Below the pieces are notes generated by a model. It worked only from the letters and a program-made list of their open reading frames with translations, ran no database searches and was not told the origin of the DNA. A stretch of 64,000 nt of DNA from positions 1-64,000 of the forward strand of contig DVHE01000068.1 in assembly GCA_018712245.1 (NCBI GenBank). Direction: 5' to 3'. Of this stretch, positions 41,054 to 49,045 are shown in pieces. Made by a program: the position numbers and the translations under genes. The first letter of the stretch is position 1, and each line of letters opens with the position of its first letter. Source of the DNA: Candidatus Avoscillospira avicola (lineage in GTDB: Bacteria > Bacillota > Clostridia > Oscillospirales > Oscillospiraceae).

Positions 41054-41274
41054 CGGGGCGCATCCAATCGGATGCGCCCCGTAAACTGTCCAAAAACTAT
41101 GATGAAAGCCCACGCAACAGTGCAGCGGGGGGTGTGTGCGGGGGGCAAAGAGCCCCCCCCGCACGTTCAATAAGGGTGGATTTTTCAACTTTTTCAAAGT
41201 TGAAAAATCCTAGGCAGCGGGGCGAAAAGACTTTTTCGACACGCTGCGGGGCGCATCCAAGCGGATGCGCCCCG
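41054..41274. mobile_element. Structured ~165-bp element between two terminator hairpins (copy 2)
   Basis: The local terminator CGGGGCGCATCC-loop-GGATGCGCCCCG occurs at 41054-41081 and again at 41247-41274, differing by one loop base, in the same orientation. The sequence between starts AAACTGTCCAAAAA and ends CTTTTTCGACACGCTG, as in copy 1. It contains GTGCGGGGGGC/GCCCCCCCCGCAC and the AT hairpin TTTTTCAACTTT/AAAGTTGAAAAA. The AT hairpin differs from copy 1 on both arms but stays paired. It again separates two convergent genes. Confidence 0.75.
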
Positions 41275-41279
41275 CAGGT

Positions 41280-41732
41280 TTATTCCGCCGCTTGTTCAGG
41301 CGGTTCTTTTTTCTTTTTTTCCTTCTTGGCAGCATACTTGCCGGCGGTGGGACTCTTCCCTGGAATCCCCAGCGCCAGGCATACGCCAGGTGCCAGGAAC
41401 ACGGCCGGATACTCGGAAATCCAGGAAGCCGTGATCCACATATCCGGGATCAGTCCGGCGGCCAGATACAGCCCCCAGGCCACCAGGCCGAAAATGCGGT
41501 AAAGCCGCCGAGCCCGCCGGGAGGCCTTGCCCATCACCGGCAAGACCAGCATTCCGCCCAGGCCGCAGAAGAGCAGCGGCATGCCCAGGAAATCGGAGAG
41601 CCCTGTCCAGAAGATGCTGTCTGGCGTCGCCACAGCCTCCTGCGTCTGAATACCGGAGATCAGCAGCAGCGCGCACCCCAGCAGCAGCACCACCGCAAAA
41701 ATGGTGAATACACTCTTCCTGGTCACAGCCAT
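41280..41732 (-). CDS. Hypothetical membrane protein, four helices
   Basis: A 150-residue protein of unknown family. Hydrophobic segments lie at about 10-27, 42-66, 81-96 and 105-127. The C-terminus is a lysine/glutamate-rich tail (KKEKKKKEPPEQAAE). A ribosome site GAGAGGAG precedes the ATG. It ends right at the duplicated terminator of the neighbouring element. Confidence 0.65.
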   Translation of the reverse strand: MAVTRKSVFTIFAVVLLLGCALLLISGIQTQEAVATPDSIFWTGLSDFLGMPLLFCGLGGMLVLPVMGKASRRARRLYRIFGLVAWGLYLAAGLIPDMWITASWISEYPAVFLAPGVCLALGIPGKSPTAGKYAAKKEKKKKEPPEQAAE

Positions 41733-41895
41733 CGCTCCTCTCCACAGCCGCTTTGATTAAATACAGTATACCATAGCTTTTTCCCGGGAGCAAGGGCTGG
41801 AGCAGAACCATTTTCGCGCAGCCGCCTTCTGTCACCGCGACGCTTCTGCACCGGCGAGAAGGCGCAAAAAAATCGGTCAATTTCCAATTTTTCAG

Positions 41896-42001
41896 TGGAA
41901 ATACCGCCGCGCCCATGGTATACTAATAAAGTTTGATTGTTAAGGCGCGGCAGCCGCGCCGCCTGTACAAAACCATGCGCTGGAGGGAACCGCCCATGTA
42001 A
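41896..42001 (+). promoter_or_regulatory. prfC promoter and leader with a start-stop minigene
   Basis: An extended -10 (TGG-TATACT, 41916-41924) has a weak -35 TGGAAA 17 nt upstream. The leader of about 120 nt has a GGCGCGGC/GCCGCGCC hairpin (41944-41961). Then comes GGAGGG (41982-41987), 8 nt of spacer and ATG immediately followed by TAA (41996-42001): a complete ribosome site in front of a one-codon ORF. No other gene is seen in 41733-42049. Confidence 0.7.
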
Positions 42002-42049
42002 CACGCGATGCTTTTCCGAATAAACCCATTTTGATAGGAGGAAACAACA

Positions 42050-43636
42050 TTGCCTACTTTGCAAGAAGAAATTCAGCGGCGGCGTACCTTCGCCATTATC
42101 TCCCACCCCGACGCCGGTAAAACCACCCTTACCGAGAAGTTCCTGCTCTACGGCGGGGCTATCGCCCAGGCCGGCGCGGTCAAAGGCAAGAAAAATCGCC
42201 GGGCCGCCGTGTCCGACTGGATGGAAATTGAGAAGCAGCGCGGAATCTCCGTCACCTCTTCGGTGATGCAGTTCCAGTACGAGGGCTTCTGCATCAATAT
42301 TCTGGACACTCCCGGCCACCAGGACTTCTCCGAGGACACCTACCGCACGCTGATGGCCGCTGACTCCGCCGTCATGGTCATCGACGGCAGCAAGGGCGTC
42401 GAGGCGCAGACCCGGAAGCTCTTCAAGGTCTGCGCCATGCGGCACATTCCCATCTTTACCTTTATCAACAAAATGGACCGCGAGTCCAAGGACCCCTTTG
42501 ACCTTCTGGACGAGCTGGAGCGGGAGCTGGGCATCGAGACCTATGCCTGCAACTGGCCCATCGGCTCGGGCAAGGAGTTCCAGGGCGTCTATGACCGAGA
42601 GCACAAGCAAATTCTCTTTTTCTCCGGCATTTCCGGCAAAAATAAGGCTGAAAAGCTGGAAATTGACCTGAACGACCCCGCCGTGGGAGAACGAATCGGC
42701 CAGCGCCGCCACCAGCAGCTGATGGAAGAGGTAGAGCTGCTGGGCGCCGGTCGGGAGTTCGACCTGGAAGAAGTTCGCGCCGGACGCCTCTCCCCGGTGT
42801 TCTTCGGCTCGGCCCTGACCAACTTCGGCGTGGAGCCCTTCCTGGAAGAGTTCCTGCGGATGACGCCGCCGCCCCTCTCCCGGGAGGCCGACTGCGGCAC
42901 CATCGACGCCTTCTCCCCGGACTTCTCGGCCTTTGTCTTTAAAATCCAGGCCAACATGAACAAAGCCCACCGGGACCGGCTGGCCTTTATGCGAATCTGC
43001 TCCGGCAAATTCGAGCGGGATCGAGAATATTACCACGTCCAGGGCGGCAAGAAGATGCGCCTCTCCCAGCCCCAGCAGCTGATGGCCCAGGAGCGGGAGA
43101 TCGTGGAGGAGGCCTACGCCGGCGACATCATCGGCGTCTTCGACCCGGGTATCTTCTCCATCGGTGACACCGTCTGCGCAGCGGGGCAGAAGTTCCGCTT
43201 CGCCGGTATCCCCACTTTCGCCCCCGAGCATTTCTCCCGGGTCAGCCCGCGGGACACCATGAAGCGCAAGCAGTTCATCAAAGGCACTGAGCAGATCGCC
43301 CAGGAAGGCGCCATCCAGATCTTCAAGGTTCCTGGCACCGGCATGGAAGAAGTCATCGTCGGCGTGGTGGGCACACTGCAATTTGACGTCTTTGAGTACC
43401 GGATGCGGGCGGAGTACGGCGTTGAGCTGCGGATGGAAAGCCTCCCCTATGAGTTCCTGCGGTTTATCACCAAGAGCCCCGTTGCCGACCTCAAGGAGCT
43501 GAACCTCAGCTCCGACGCAGAGCTTTTGGAGGACTACCGCGGCAACAGCCTCCTGGTCTTCTCCAGCCTCTGGAGCATCGACTACAACATCAAGAAAAAT
43601 CCCGGCCTGGAGCTTTCCGAGACCAGGCTGCCCTGA
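42050..43636 (+). CDS. prfC: Peptide chain release factor 3
   Basis: A 528-residue GTPase that recycles RF1/RF2 after peptide release. The G domain starts at once: SHPDAGKTTLTEK near 18, a switch region with EKQRGISVTSSVMQF near 64, DTPGHQDF near 87 and NKMD near 142. Domains II and III follow in full. Start is a TTG at 42050, 8 nt after GGAGG. It is alone in its transcript and has an unusual leader with a Shine-Dalgarno-led ATG-TAA. Confidence 0.96.
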   Translation: MPTLQEEIQRRRTFAIISHPDAGKTTLTEKFLLYGGAIAQAGAVKGKKNRRAAVSDWMEIEKQRGISVTSSVMQFQYEGFCINILDTPGHQDFSEDTYRTLMAADSAVMVIDGSKGVEAQTRKLFKVCAMRHIPIFTFINKMDRESKDPFDLLDELERELGIETYACNWPIGSGKEFQGVYDREHKQILFFSGISGKNKAEKLEIDLNDPAVGERIGQRRHQQLMEEVELLGAGREFDLEEVRAGRLSPVFFGSALTNFGVEPFLEEFLRMTPPPLSREADCGTIDAFSPDFSAFVFKIQANMNKAHRDRLAFMRICSGKFERDREYYHVQGGKKMRLSQPQQLMAQEREIVEEAYAGDIIGVFDPGIFSIGDTVCAAGQKFRFAGIPTFAPEHFSRVSPRDTMKRKQFIKGTEQIAQEGAIQIFKVPGTGMEEVIVGVVGTLQFDVFEYRMRAEYGVELRMESLPYEFLRFITKSPVADLKELNLSSDAELLEDYRGNSLLVFSSLWSIDYNIKKNPGLELSETRLP

Positions 43637-43643
43637 CAAACAG

Positions 43644-43689
43644 CACCGCCCCGCGCCGTACCGGCGCGGGGCGGTGTTTTACATTTTTC
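43644..43689. terminator. Bidirectional terminator after prfC
   Basis: CACCGCCCCGCGCCG pairs with CGGCGCGGGGCGGTG around TAC, then TTTTACATTTTT. It lies between prfC and the convergent GH36 gene. Confidence 0.9.
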
Positions 43690-43690
43690 T

Positions 43691-45775
43691 TCAGCGCTTG
43701 CGCAGCACGGCCACGGCACTCATCTCCGCCGCGGGACGCCATTGGAGCATCCCTGCCTGCACCGTCACCTGGCTCCGGCAGCAGTCATAGACCGCGAGAA
43801 TCTCGCCGCCGTTCCATGGAATGGAGCAGAGGGCATCCTCCAGGCAGCCAAATTGGTGGAACACCGCCAGAGCTTCACCGTTCTCCCCTTCCCGCAGCAG
43901 GCACTGCCAGCCCCGGGGCGTATTGTAGGAGAGAATTTCCGGCCCAAAGCGGTAAGATGTGCCCCGGCGGATGATCTCCGCGGCCCGGCGGTAGAAGGTG
44001 ATGCCCCTGTCTACGGCCTGCCACTGGACCGCCGTCAGCTCCGTCACATCGCCGGAGATGCACATGGCTCCCAGCATGGCGGCTGCGAGCGAATACCCAA
44101 TGCGCTGCAAACTCTCCTCTTTCCGCAGCACCGCCCAGATCTGCGCCTGGCCGGGCTGCATGCAGCGGTGGAGATTGGCCGCCACAATGGGGATGGCCGC
44201 GCACTCGTGGGCGTCGGAGAAGGAGGCAAAGTCAAAGAGGCCCAGCATGCCAGGCTCCAGCCGGTGGCCGCCGGAGGCGCAAAGCTCCATCTGGATTCCC
44301 GGCACTTCCGCCCGCAGCTGCCGGTAAAAGTCCCGCACCGCCTCCATCTGCTGCCGTAAGCCCTCTCCAAGGCTTTCCGCGCCGTCGCAGCCCAGGCCGA
44401 TGGAATCGTTATAGTCCAGCTTGACATAGCCGAAGCCCTTGTCCCGCAGGAAGTTGATGACCCGCGCGTGGAGATAATCCCGCACCCAGGGGTCCCGCAA
44501 GTCCCAGAAGCGCCGGGTGGGCGTGGTGATGACATGGCCGTCCCGCTGGAGCAGATGCTCCGTCTCCCCATAGGCCCGGGCCGTCTTTCCCACCGTCTCC
44601 GGCTCAAACCAGATGCCGGGGACCAGTCCTTCGGCCCGGATGGCCTCCACGGTCTTCTCTATGCCGCCGGGGAACAGCGCCCGGGAAACCTGATAATCTC
44701 CCAGGGCGTCCTCCCAGCTGTTGTCCTCCGGCTTATACCACCCGGCGTCCATCACAAAGTGGGTAAAGCCCTTGCCCCGGAGGCAGGCCAGCTGCGCCGC
44801 CACGCTCTGCTCAGAGGGGACGCCCCAGGTGGTGCAGTATTCATTGAAGAACAGCGGCAGCGGCGCGGCGGGGATAGCCACGTCCATGGCGTGGACCAGG
44901 CGGCGGGCCGCATCGTCCACGTCCTTCCCCCGGCAGACGGTGAGATAGGCCGGAGGACTTTGGAAGCGCGCGCCGGGCCGAAGGGTCTTGCGCCAGTGGC
45001 CGAAGCCGTAATCGGCCAGGCCGCCGGTCAGGGCCACGGCGTCGTCCTGCCGGCAGACCTCCATCTGCCAGGAGGCGTTGTGGGCCAGCAGGCAGCCCCA
45101 AAAGGCGCCGTTTTCCGCATCCTCCAGCACCATCCACGGGAACCACCCGTTCACCGGCAGAGAGCCCACCTGACCGAAGCGCTCCCAGCGCACCCCGTGA
45201 CGGGCCCAGGAGGGCTCCAAATTTAGCCGCTCCAGCAGGTCGGTGCAGAGCCGTCCCTCCATGCTCCAGCCGCTCCGCAGCCGGTGCAGCCGCAGCTGTC
45301 CGGGGGCCGCGCCATTCAGCAGCGGCGAGAGCCCCCCCAGGGAAAAGCTGGCCAGCTGCTCCAGCGTGGCCGGTTCGGTGCCCCGGTTCTCCACCTCGGT
45401 CCACACCGTCACCACCGGCGCATTGCCGTCCCAGGAGAGATAATGGGTAAAGCGACACCCGTTGGGATGCTCCAGCACCGTGGCCACCTCCACGCCGCCG
45501 CCGGCCGGGCGGCGCTGCTGCTCAACCACCCGCAGGGCCTTGACCGTGCCGCTTTGGTTATAAGTGCCGCCGTTGCCGTAGCCCCGGGGCGTCTCCTCTC
45601 CGGTGAAATAGGCCTGCACCAGCCCCTGGGGCTCCCGGCGCTGCCGCGCCGGCTCCACCGGGGCGGAGATCGCAGCGGGCAACATCTGTAACTCCAGCTG
45701 ACCGCTCTCTCGCTCCAGCACATAGCGGGCCATCATGTCTCCCAGCGGGATCTCCAGCAGCAGGTCAAATTTCAC
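43691..45775 (-). CDS. Alpha-galactosidase-like GH36 enzyme (second paralogue)
   Basis: A 694-residue GH36 protein, divergent from the one at 3.8 kb. FVMDAGWYKPEDN near 335 and PGIWFEPETVG near 383 line the barrel; the nucleophile Asp is in YVKLDYND near 448 and the acid/base Asp in SDAHE near 510, with ELCASGGHR near 490. The N-terminal beta domain is complete. It is the last gene of the leftward sugar-transport operon and overlaps the YesL-like gene by 4 nt (ATGA). The substrate is likely an alpha-galactoside taken up by that transporter. Confidence 0.9.
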   Translation of the reverse strand: MKFDLLLEIPLGDMMARYVLERESGQLELQMLPAAISAPVEPARQRREPQGLVQAYFTGEETPRGYGNGGTYNQSGTVKALRVVEQQRRPAGGGVEVATVLEHPNGCRFTHYLSWDGNAPVVTVWTEVENRGTEPATLEQLASFSLGGLSPLLNGAAPGQLRLHRLRSGWSMEGRLCTDLLERLNLEPSWARHGVRWERFGQVGSLPVNGWFPWMVLEDAENGAFWGCLLAHNASWQMEVCRQDDAVALTGGLADYGFGHWRKTLRPGARFQSPPAYLTVCRGKDVDDAARRLVHAMDVAIPAAPLPLFFNEYCTTWGVPSEQSVAAQLACLRGKGFTHFVMDAGWYKPEDNSWEDALGDYQVSRALFPGGIEKTVEAIRAEGLVPGIWFEPETVGKTARAYGETEHLLQRDGHVITTPTRRFWDLRDPWVRDYLHARVINFLRDKGFGYVKLDYNDSIGLGCDGAESLGEGLRQQMEAVRDFYRQLRAEVPGIQMELCASGGHRLEPGMLGLFDFASFSDAHECAAIPIVAANLHRCMQPGQAQIWAVLRKEESLQRIGYSLAAAMLGAMCISGDVTELTAVQWQAVDRGITFYRRAAEIIRRGTSYRFGPEILSYNTPRGWQCLLREGENGEALAVFHQFGCLEDALCSIPWNGGEILAVYDCCRSQVTVQAGMLQWRPAAEMSAVAVLRKR

Positions 45776-46476
45776 GCGTCTTCCTCCTTTTGTCCAGCCT
45801 CATAGGGTCTGAAAATATGCTGTTCCAGCGGCATATTGACAAACCAGCAGATGCTGTAGGACATCACCGCCGGAAGGCCCGCGGCCACCAGAATGAGCGA
45901 CACCGGGAACAGCAGCAGCGTGACCCCCAGTCCCACTGCCCATACCGCCAGCACCGCCAGGGTGGATTTGGCGCCCAGCAGCATCAAAAGCCAGGCGTTT
46001 TTAATCAGCACCGCCACCGGCAGGTCCTGGGCCGCCAGCAGTACGAAGCCGTAGCTGCTCCAGCCCAGCGTCAGCACCAGCAGACACAGCCCCACCCCGG
46101 AGAAGAGCAGGCCGTAGACGCTGCTGCCGTTGGAGAGGCCCAGGCTCAGGCAGTAATAGCTCGCGAAGAGGCCCACAGCACAAACCAGGCCAAAGGGCAG
46201 ACTTTTCCCGAAGCTGCGGCAAAATTCTGTCTTATACTCCGCCCAGAAGAGGCAGCAGCCCTCCCGCACCAGCTTGAGGCAGACCCGGCTCATGGCAGCC
46301 AGGGCAGCGGGAATGGTGACAACCGGGATGCAGCTGAGCAAAAATACCCAGCTGAGCCACAGCAGCTGCCAAAAATAAGTTTTCAGCAGATAAAAGTAGA
46401 GCGCCGCGCCGCCCTGGGGCGCCGGGGTGCCGGGGCCTTCTTTGGAAAGCCGCCGGGAAAAGAAGCCTTTCGCCAT
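45772..46476 (-). CDS. YesL-like DUF624 membrane protein
   Basis: A 234-residue membrane protein with about five helices. YFYLLKTYFWQLLWLSWVFLLSCIPVVTIPAALAAM (in the first 70 residues) is the DUF624/YesL pattern. In Bacilli and Clostridia YesL proteins accompany oligosaccharide ABC transporters, as here, but their role is not defined. AGGAGG precedes the ATG at 46476. It overlaps the following GH36 gene by 4 nt. Confidence 0.88.
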   Translation of the reverse strand: MAKGFFSRRLSKEGPGTPAPQGGAALYFYLLKTYFWQLLWLSWVFLLSCIPVVTIPAALAAMSRVCLKLVREGCCLFWAEYKTEFCRSFGKSLPFGLVCAVGLFASYYCLSLGLSNGSSVYGLLFSGVGLCLLVLTLGWSSYGFVLLAAQDLPVAVLIKNAWLLMLLGAKSTLAVLAVWAVGLGVTLLLFPVSLILVAAGLPAVMSYSICWFVNMPLEQHIFRPYEAGQKEEDA

Positions 46477-46499
46477 GGTGAATCCTCCTAACGATAAAG

Positions 46500-46535
46500 A
46501 TCCCGCGCCGGCGCTTGCCAACCGGCGCGGGATCA
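46500..46535 (-). promoter_or_regulatory. Intercistronic hairpin after the permease gene
   Basis: GATCCCGCGCCGG pairs with CCGGCGCGGGATC around a 10-nt loop. On the minus strand it is followed by TTTATCG, a weak terminator or mRNA-stability stem between the permease and the YesL-like gene. Confidence 0.65.
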
Positions 46536-46571
46536 GCATATCACACCGGCAGCCAGAGCGCCAGCGCGATA

Positions 46572-47432
46572 TCAGTTTTTCATACCGGTCATCACGATGC
46601 CTTCGACAAAGTACCGCTGGCCGATGAGGTAGATGACCACGCCGGGCACGAACGCCAGGCACGTGGCGCACATGATCTTGGCCCAGTCGGCCTTGAGGCC
46701 GGAGCGGAACACGGAAAGGCCGATGGCAATGGTGTAGCGATCCGGATCGTCGATGTAGATGGTCTGCTGCAAAAGATCATTCCACAGGGTGATGAACAGG
46801 AACAGCGCCACGACGATCATCGCCGCCTTGATGGCCGGCAGGATGATGCTGACCAGCACGCGCATGGGACCCGCGCCGTCAATGGTGGCGGCCTCGTCCA
46901 GCTCCTTGGGAATGGTGGAGATAAACTGCCGGATCAGGAAGATGTTGAAGGCGCCGCCGCCGCAGAAGTAGGGCAGGATCAGGGGGAGATACGAGTTGTT
47001 CAGGCCGAAGATCCGCGTCCACATCAGGTACAGCGGGATCAGCGTCACCATGTTGGGCAGCAGCATGGAGCCCACGCAGAGGGTGAAGAGGAACTTCTTG
47101 CCCCGGAACTTGAGCCGGGCGAAGGCGTAGCCGCAGAGGGTGGCCGTCACCGTGCCGCCGAAGACCGCGGGGACGATGATAGTCATGGTATTCTTGAAAT
47201 ACCGCCAGAAATCGTAGGTCTGGAGCGTCTCCACATAGTTGGAGAAGAGCCACTTGCTGGGGAAGAAGGCCGGGGGATAGGCGTAAAGCTCCGTATTGGT
47301 CATCAGGCTGGACCGGAAGATCCACCAGATGGGCAGCATGGCGCCGGCCGCCAGCAGGATGACCAGGAGGAAGCTGGCGACATCCGTGGCCCGCTCCCGC
47401 CGTTTCCGGCTGTGATAGTGACCCCTTGCCAT
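46572..47432 (-). CDS. Carbohydrate ABC transporter permease (MalG/LacG type)
   Basis: A 286-residue inner membrane permease of the CUT1 family with six helices. The EAA motif that contacts the ATPase reads ELDEAATIDGAGPMRVLVSIILP near 185-207. It forms the import channel with the gene upstream; their stop and start share a base (TGATG). No ATPase gene is present, so a shared MsmX-type ATPase elsewhere is likely. Confidence 0.94.
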   Translation of the reverse strand: MARGHYHSRKRRERATDVASFLLVILLAAGAMLPIWWIFRSSLMTNTELYAYPPAFFPSKWLFSNYVETLQTYDFWRYFKNTMTIIVPAVFGGTVTATLCGYAFARLKFRGKKFLFTLCVGSMLLPNMVTLIPLYLMWTRIFGLNNSYLPLILPYFCGGGAFNIFLIRQFISTIPKELDEAATIDGAGPMRVLVSIILPAIKAAMIVVALFLFITLWNDLLQQTIYIDDPDRYTIAIGLSVFRSGLKADWAKIMCATCLAFVPGVVIYLIGQRYFVEGIVMTGMKN

Positions 47433-48346
47433 CAGTCCTCACCTCCCTCATAGAAGACCCAGCCCTTGCTGGTGGCAAAGACAAAGGCCGTGAACAGCGC
47501 GATCAAGACAAAGAACACGAAGGAGATCGCGCAGGCGTAGCCGATCTGATTGCTCTTGAAGGCGTAGCGGTACATCAGATACGTGATGAACATGGAGGCG
47601 TTGTCCGGGCCGCCGCTGGTCAGAGACAGGGCCGGCGTAACCACCTGCATATTGGTAATCAGCGCCATCAGGAGGTTATAGAAAATGATGGGCGACATAC
47701 TGGGCAGCGTCACATGGCGGAAGCGCTGCCAGGCGTTGGCGCCATCGATCTCGGCGGCCTCGTGGTAGACCCGCGGGACGTTTTGCAGGCCCGCCAGGAA
47801 GATGACGATCAGGTTGCCGCTGAGCCACACGGCGATCAGCGCCAAGGACGGCACCACATAATCCGAGTCCGTCAGGAACATGACGTTCTGGATGCCGATG
47901 GACTTGAGAATGAAGTTGAACAGGCCGAAGTTGGTCTCATAGAGCCAGGACCAGCCGATATACACAGCGGCAGCCGGCAGCACGTAGGGCAGGTAGAACA
48001 CCGCCCGCCAGAAACCCCGGGCCGGGATCTTGCGATTGAGGAGGATTGCCACCACCAGGGAGTAGATCATGCTGCCGGCGACGGCCAGCACCGAGAAGTA
48101 CACCGTGGCTGCGATGGAGTCCTTGAAGTAGGGGTCGGAGGTAAAAAGACGAACGTAGTTGGCAATGCCGTTGAAGTGCGGGGAGGAAATGCCCTTCCAC
48201 TGGAAGAAGCTGATGACAAATACCGCCAAAAGCGGCACATAGGTCAGGACGATCAGGCCAATGAACGCAGGGATCAGGCACATATAGGCCGTTCTCTGCT
48301 CTTTCCTGGCCTTTTGTGATAAGCGCCGGGGCTGCAAACGATTCAT
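47432..48346 (-). CDS. Sugar ABC transporter permease (MalF/LacF type)
   Basis: A 304-residue CUT1 permease with six helices. The EAA loop is YHEAAEIDGANAWQRFRHVTLPSM near 210-233. It starts with MNRLQPRRLSQKARKEQ, a basic cytoplasmic tail. A hairpin at 48391 separates it from the binding-protein gene, a usual device for making more binding protein than permease. Confidence 0.94.
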   Translation of the reverse strand: MNRLQPRRLSQKARKEQRTAYMCLIPAFIGLIVLTYVPLLAVFVISFFQWKGISSPHFNGIANYVRLFTSDPYFKDSIAATVYFSVLAVAGSMIYSLVVAILLNRKIPARGFWRAVFYLPYVLPAAAVYIGWSWLYETNFGLFNFILKSIGIQNVMFLTDSDYVVPSLALIAVWLSGNLIVIFLAGLQNVPRVYHEAAEIDGANAWQRFRHVTLPSMSPIIFYNLLMALITNMQVVTPALSLTSGGPDNASMFITYLMYRYAFKSNQIGYACAISFVFFVLIALFTAFVFATSKGWVFYEGGED

Positions 48347-48390
48347 TGGATCACCTCATTCGGGAGAGTGGGAAACGCGAAGCGCGGGCA

Positions 48391-48421
48391 GGTGTGCAGG
48401 GGGCCGTAAGCCCCCTGCACA
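48391..48421 (-). promoter_or_regulatory. GC hairpin between binding-protein remnant and permeases
   Basis: GTGCAGGGGGC pairs with GCCCCCTGCAC around CGTAA. No T-run follows, so it suits mRNA processing/stability rather than termination. The arms match the GC hairpin inside the terminator-flanked elements at 9.2 and 54.4 kb. Confidence 0.6.
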
Positions 48422-48459
48422 GGGAATTCAGTAAAGCATCCGTACGTATGATGGATGGA

Positions 48460-49045
48460 TCAGGCGCCGAAGCCTTCGTAGGCAGCCACCAGGGCGTCAT
48501 AGTTCTCAGCAATGGCCTCAGCAGCCGTAGTCTTGCCGGTCCAGACGTTGCCCAGGATGGAACCCAGCAGGGCGTTGAAGTCGGTGGTGTTGTTCACATA
48601 GTACCAGGAGGTGGGCACAGCGTAGTCGCGGACATAGTCGCACAGGACAGGCTTGGACTCCTCATAGGCGGGATAGGAGGGGTTCTCCAGCCACTTCTTG
48701 GTCATTTCCTCGTTGGTGTAGTACTGGTCGGTGATGGGCATCCAGATACCCTTGGCAATCAGGCCGTCCCAGCTGTTCTCTTCGCTGGAGTACCACTTGA
48801 TGAACTCCATGGCCTCTTCAGGATGCTCGGTCTGGCTGAAGACCACGTTGGGGCCGCCGGTGCAGATGGTGACTTTCTCCTTCATGTAGGGCAGCACAGC
48901 GATGCCGTAGTTGAGGCCGGAGTTACGGGCTTCTTCCAGGCAGGTGCCGATGTTCCAGGCGCCGTTGGTGGTCATGGCGCAGGTGCCGGCGATCAGAGAC
49001 CGCTGCACGCCGTCGTCGGTGAGGCCGGTGGACAGGGGCGCCACG
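48460..49045 (-). pseudogene. C-terminal fragment of an extracellular solute-binding protein
   Basis: About 195 residues survive of a CUT1 binding protein that is normally 420-470 long. TTNGAWNIG, VFSQTEHPEEAMEFIKWY and the last helices typical of family-1 solute-binding proteins are seen. The signal peptide, lipobox and N-terminal lobe are gone. The 5' end runs directly into a broken GH127 gene near 49043, in a different frame. It would have delivered sugars to the two permeases just downstream. A deletion or an assembly join explains this; the frame could be read only from an internal start. Confidence 0.8.

Noticed and set aside
41723-43639. A 638-residue frame opposite prfC and similar long frames opposite xdh, M20, metF, rhaB, truB and GH31
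   Set aside because: All mirror real genes in the complementary codon position of high-GC DNA and show no protein-family pattern or start signal.
48391-48421. A fourth copy of the terminator-flanked element
   Set aside because: Only the GC hairpin is shared; the ACTGTC start, AT hairpin and CGACACGCTG end are absent, so it is listed as a simple hairpin.
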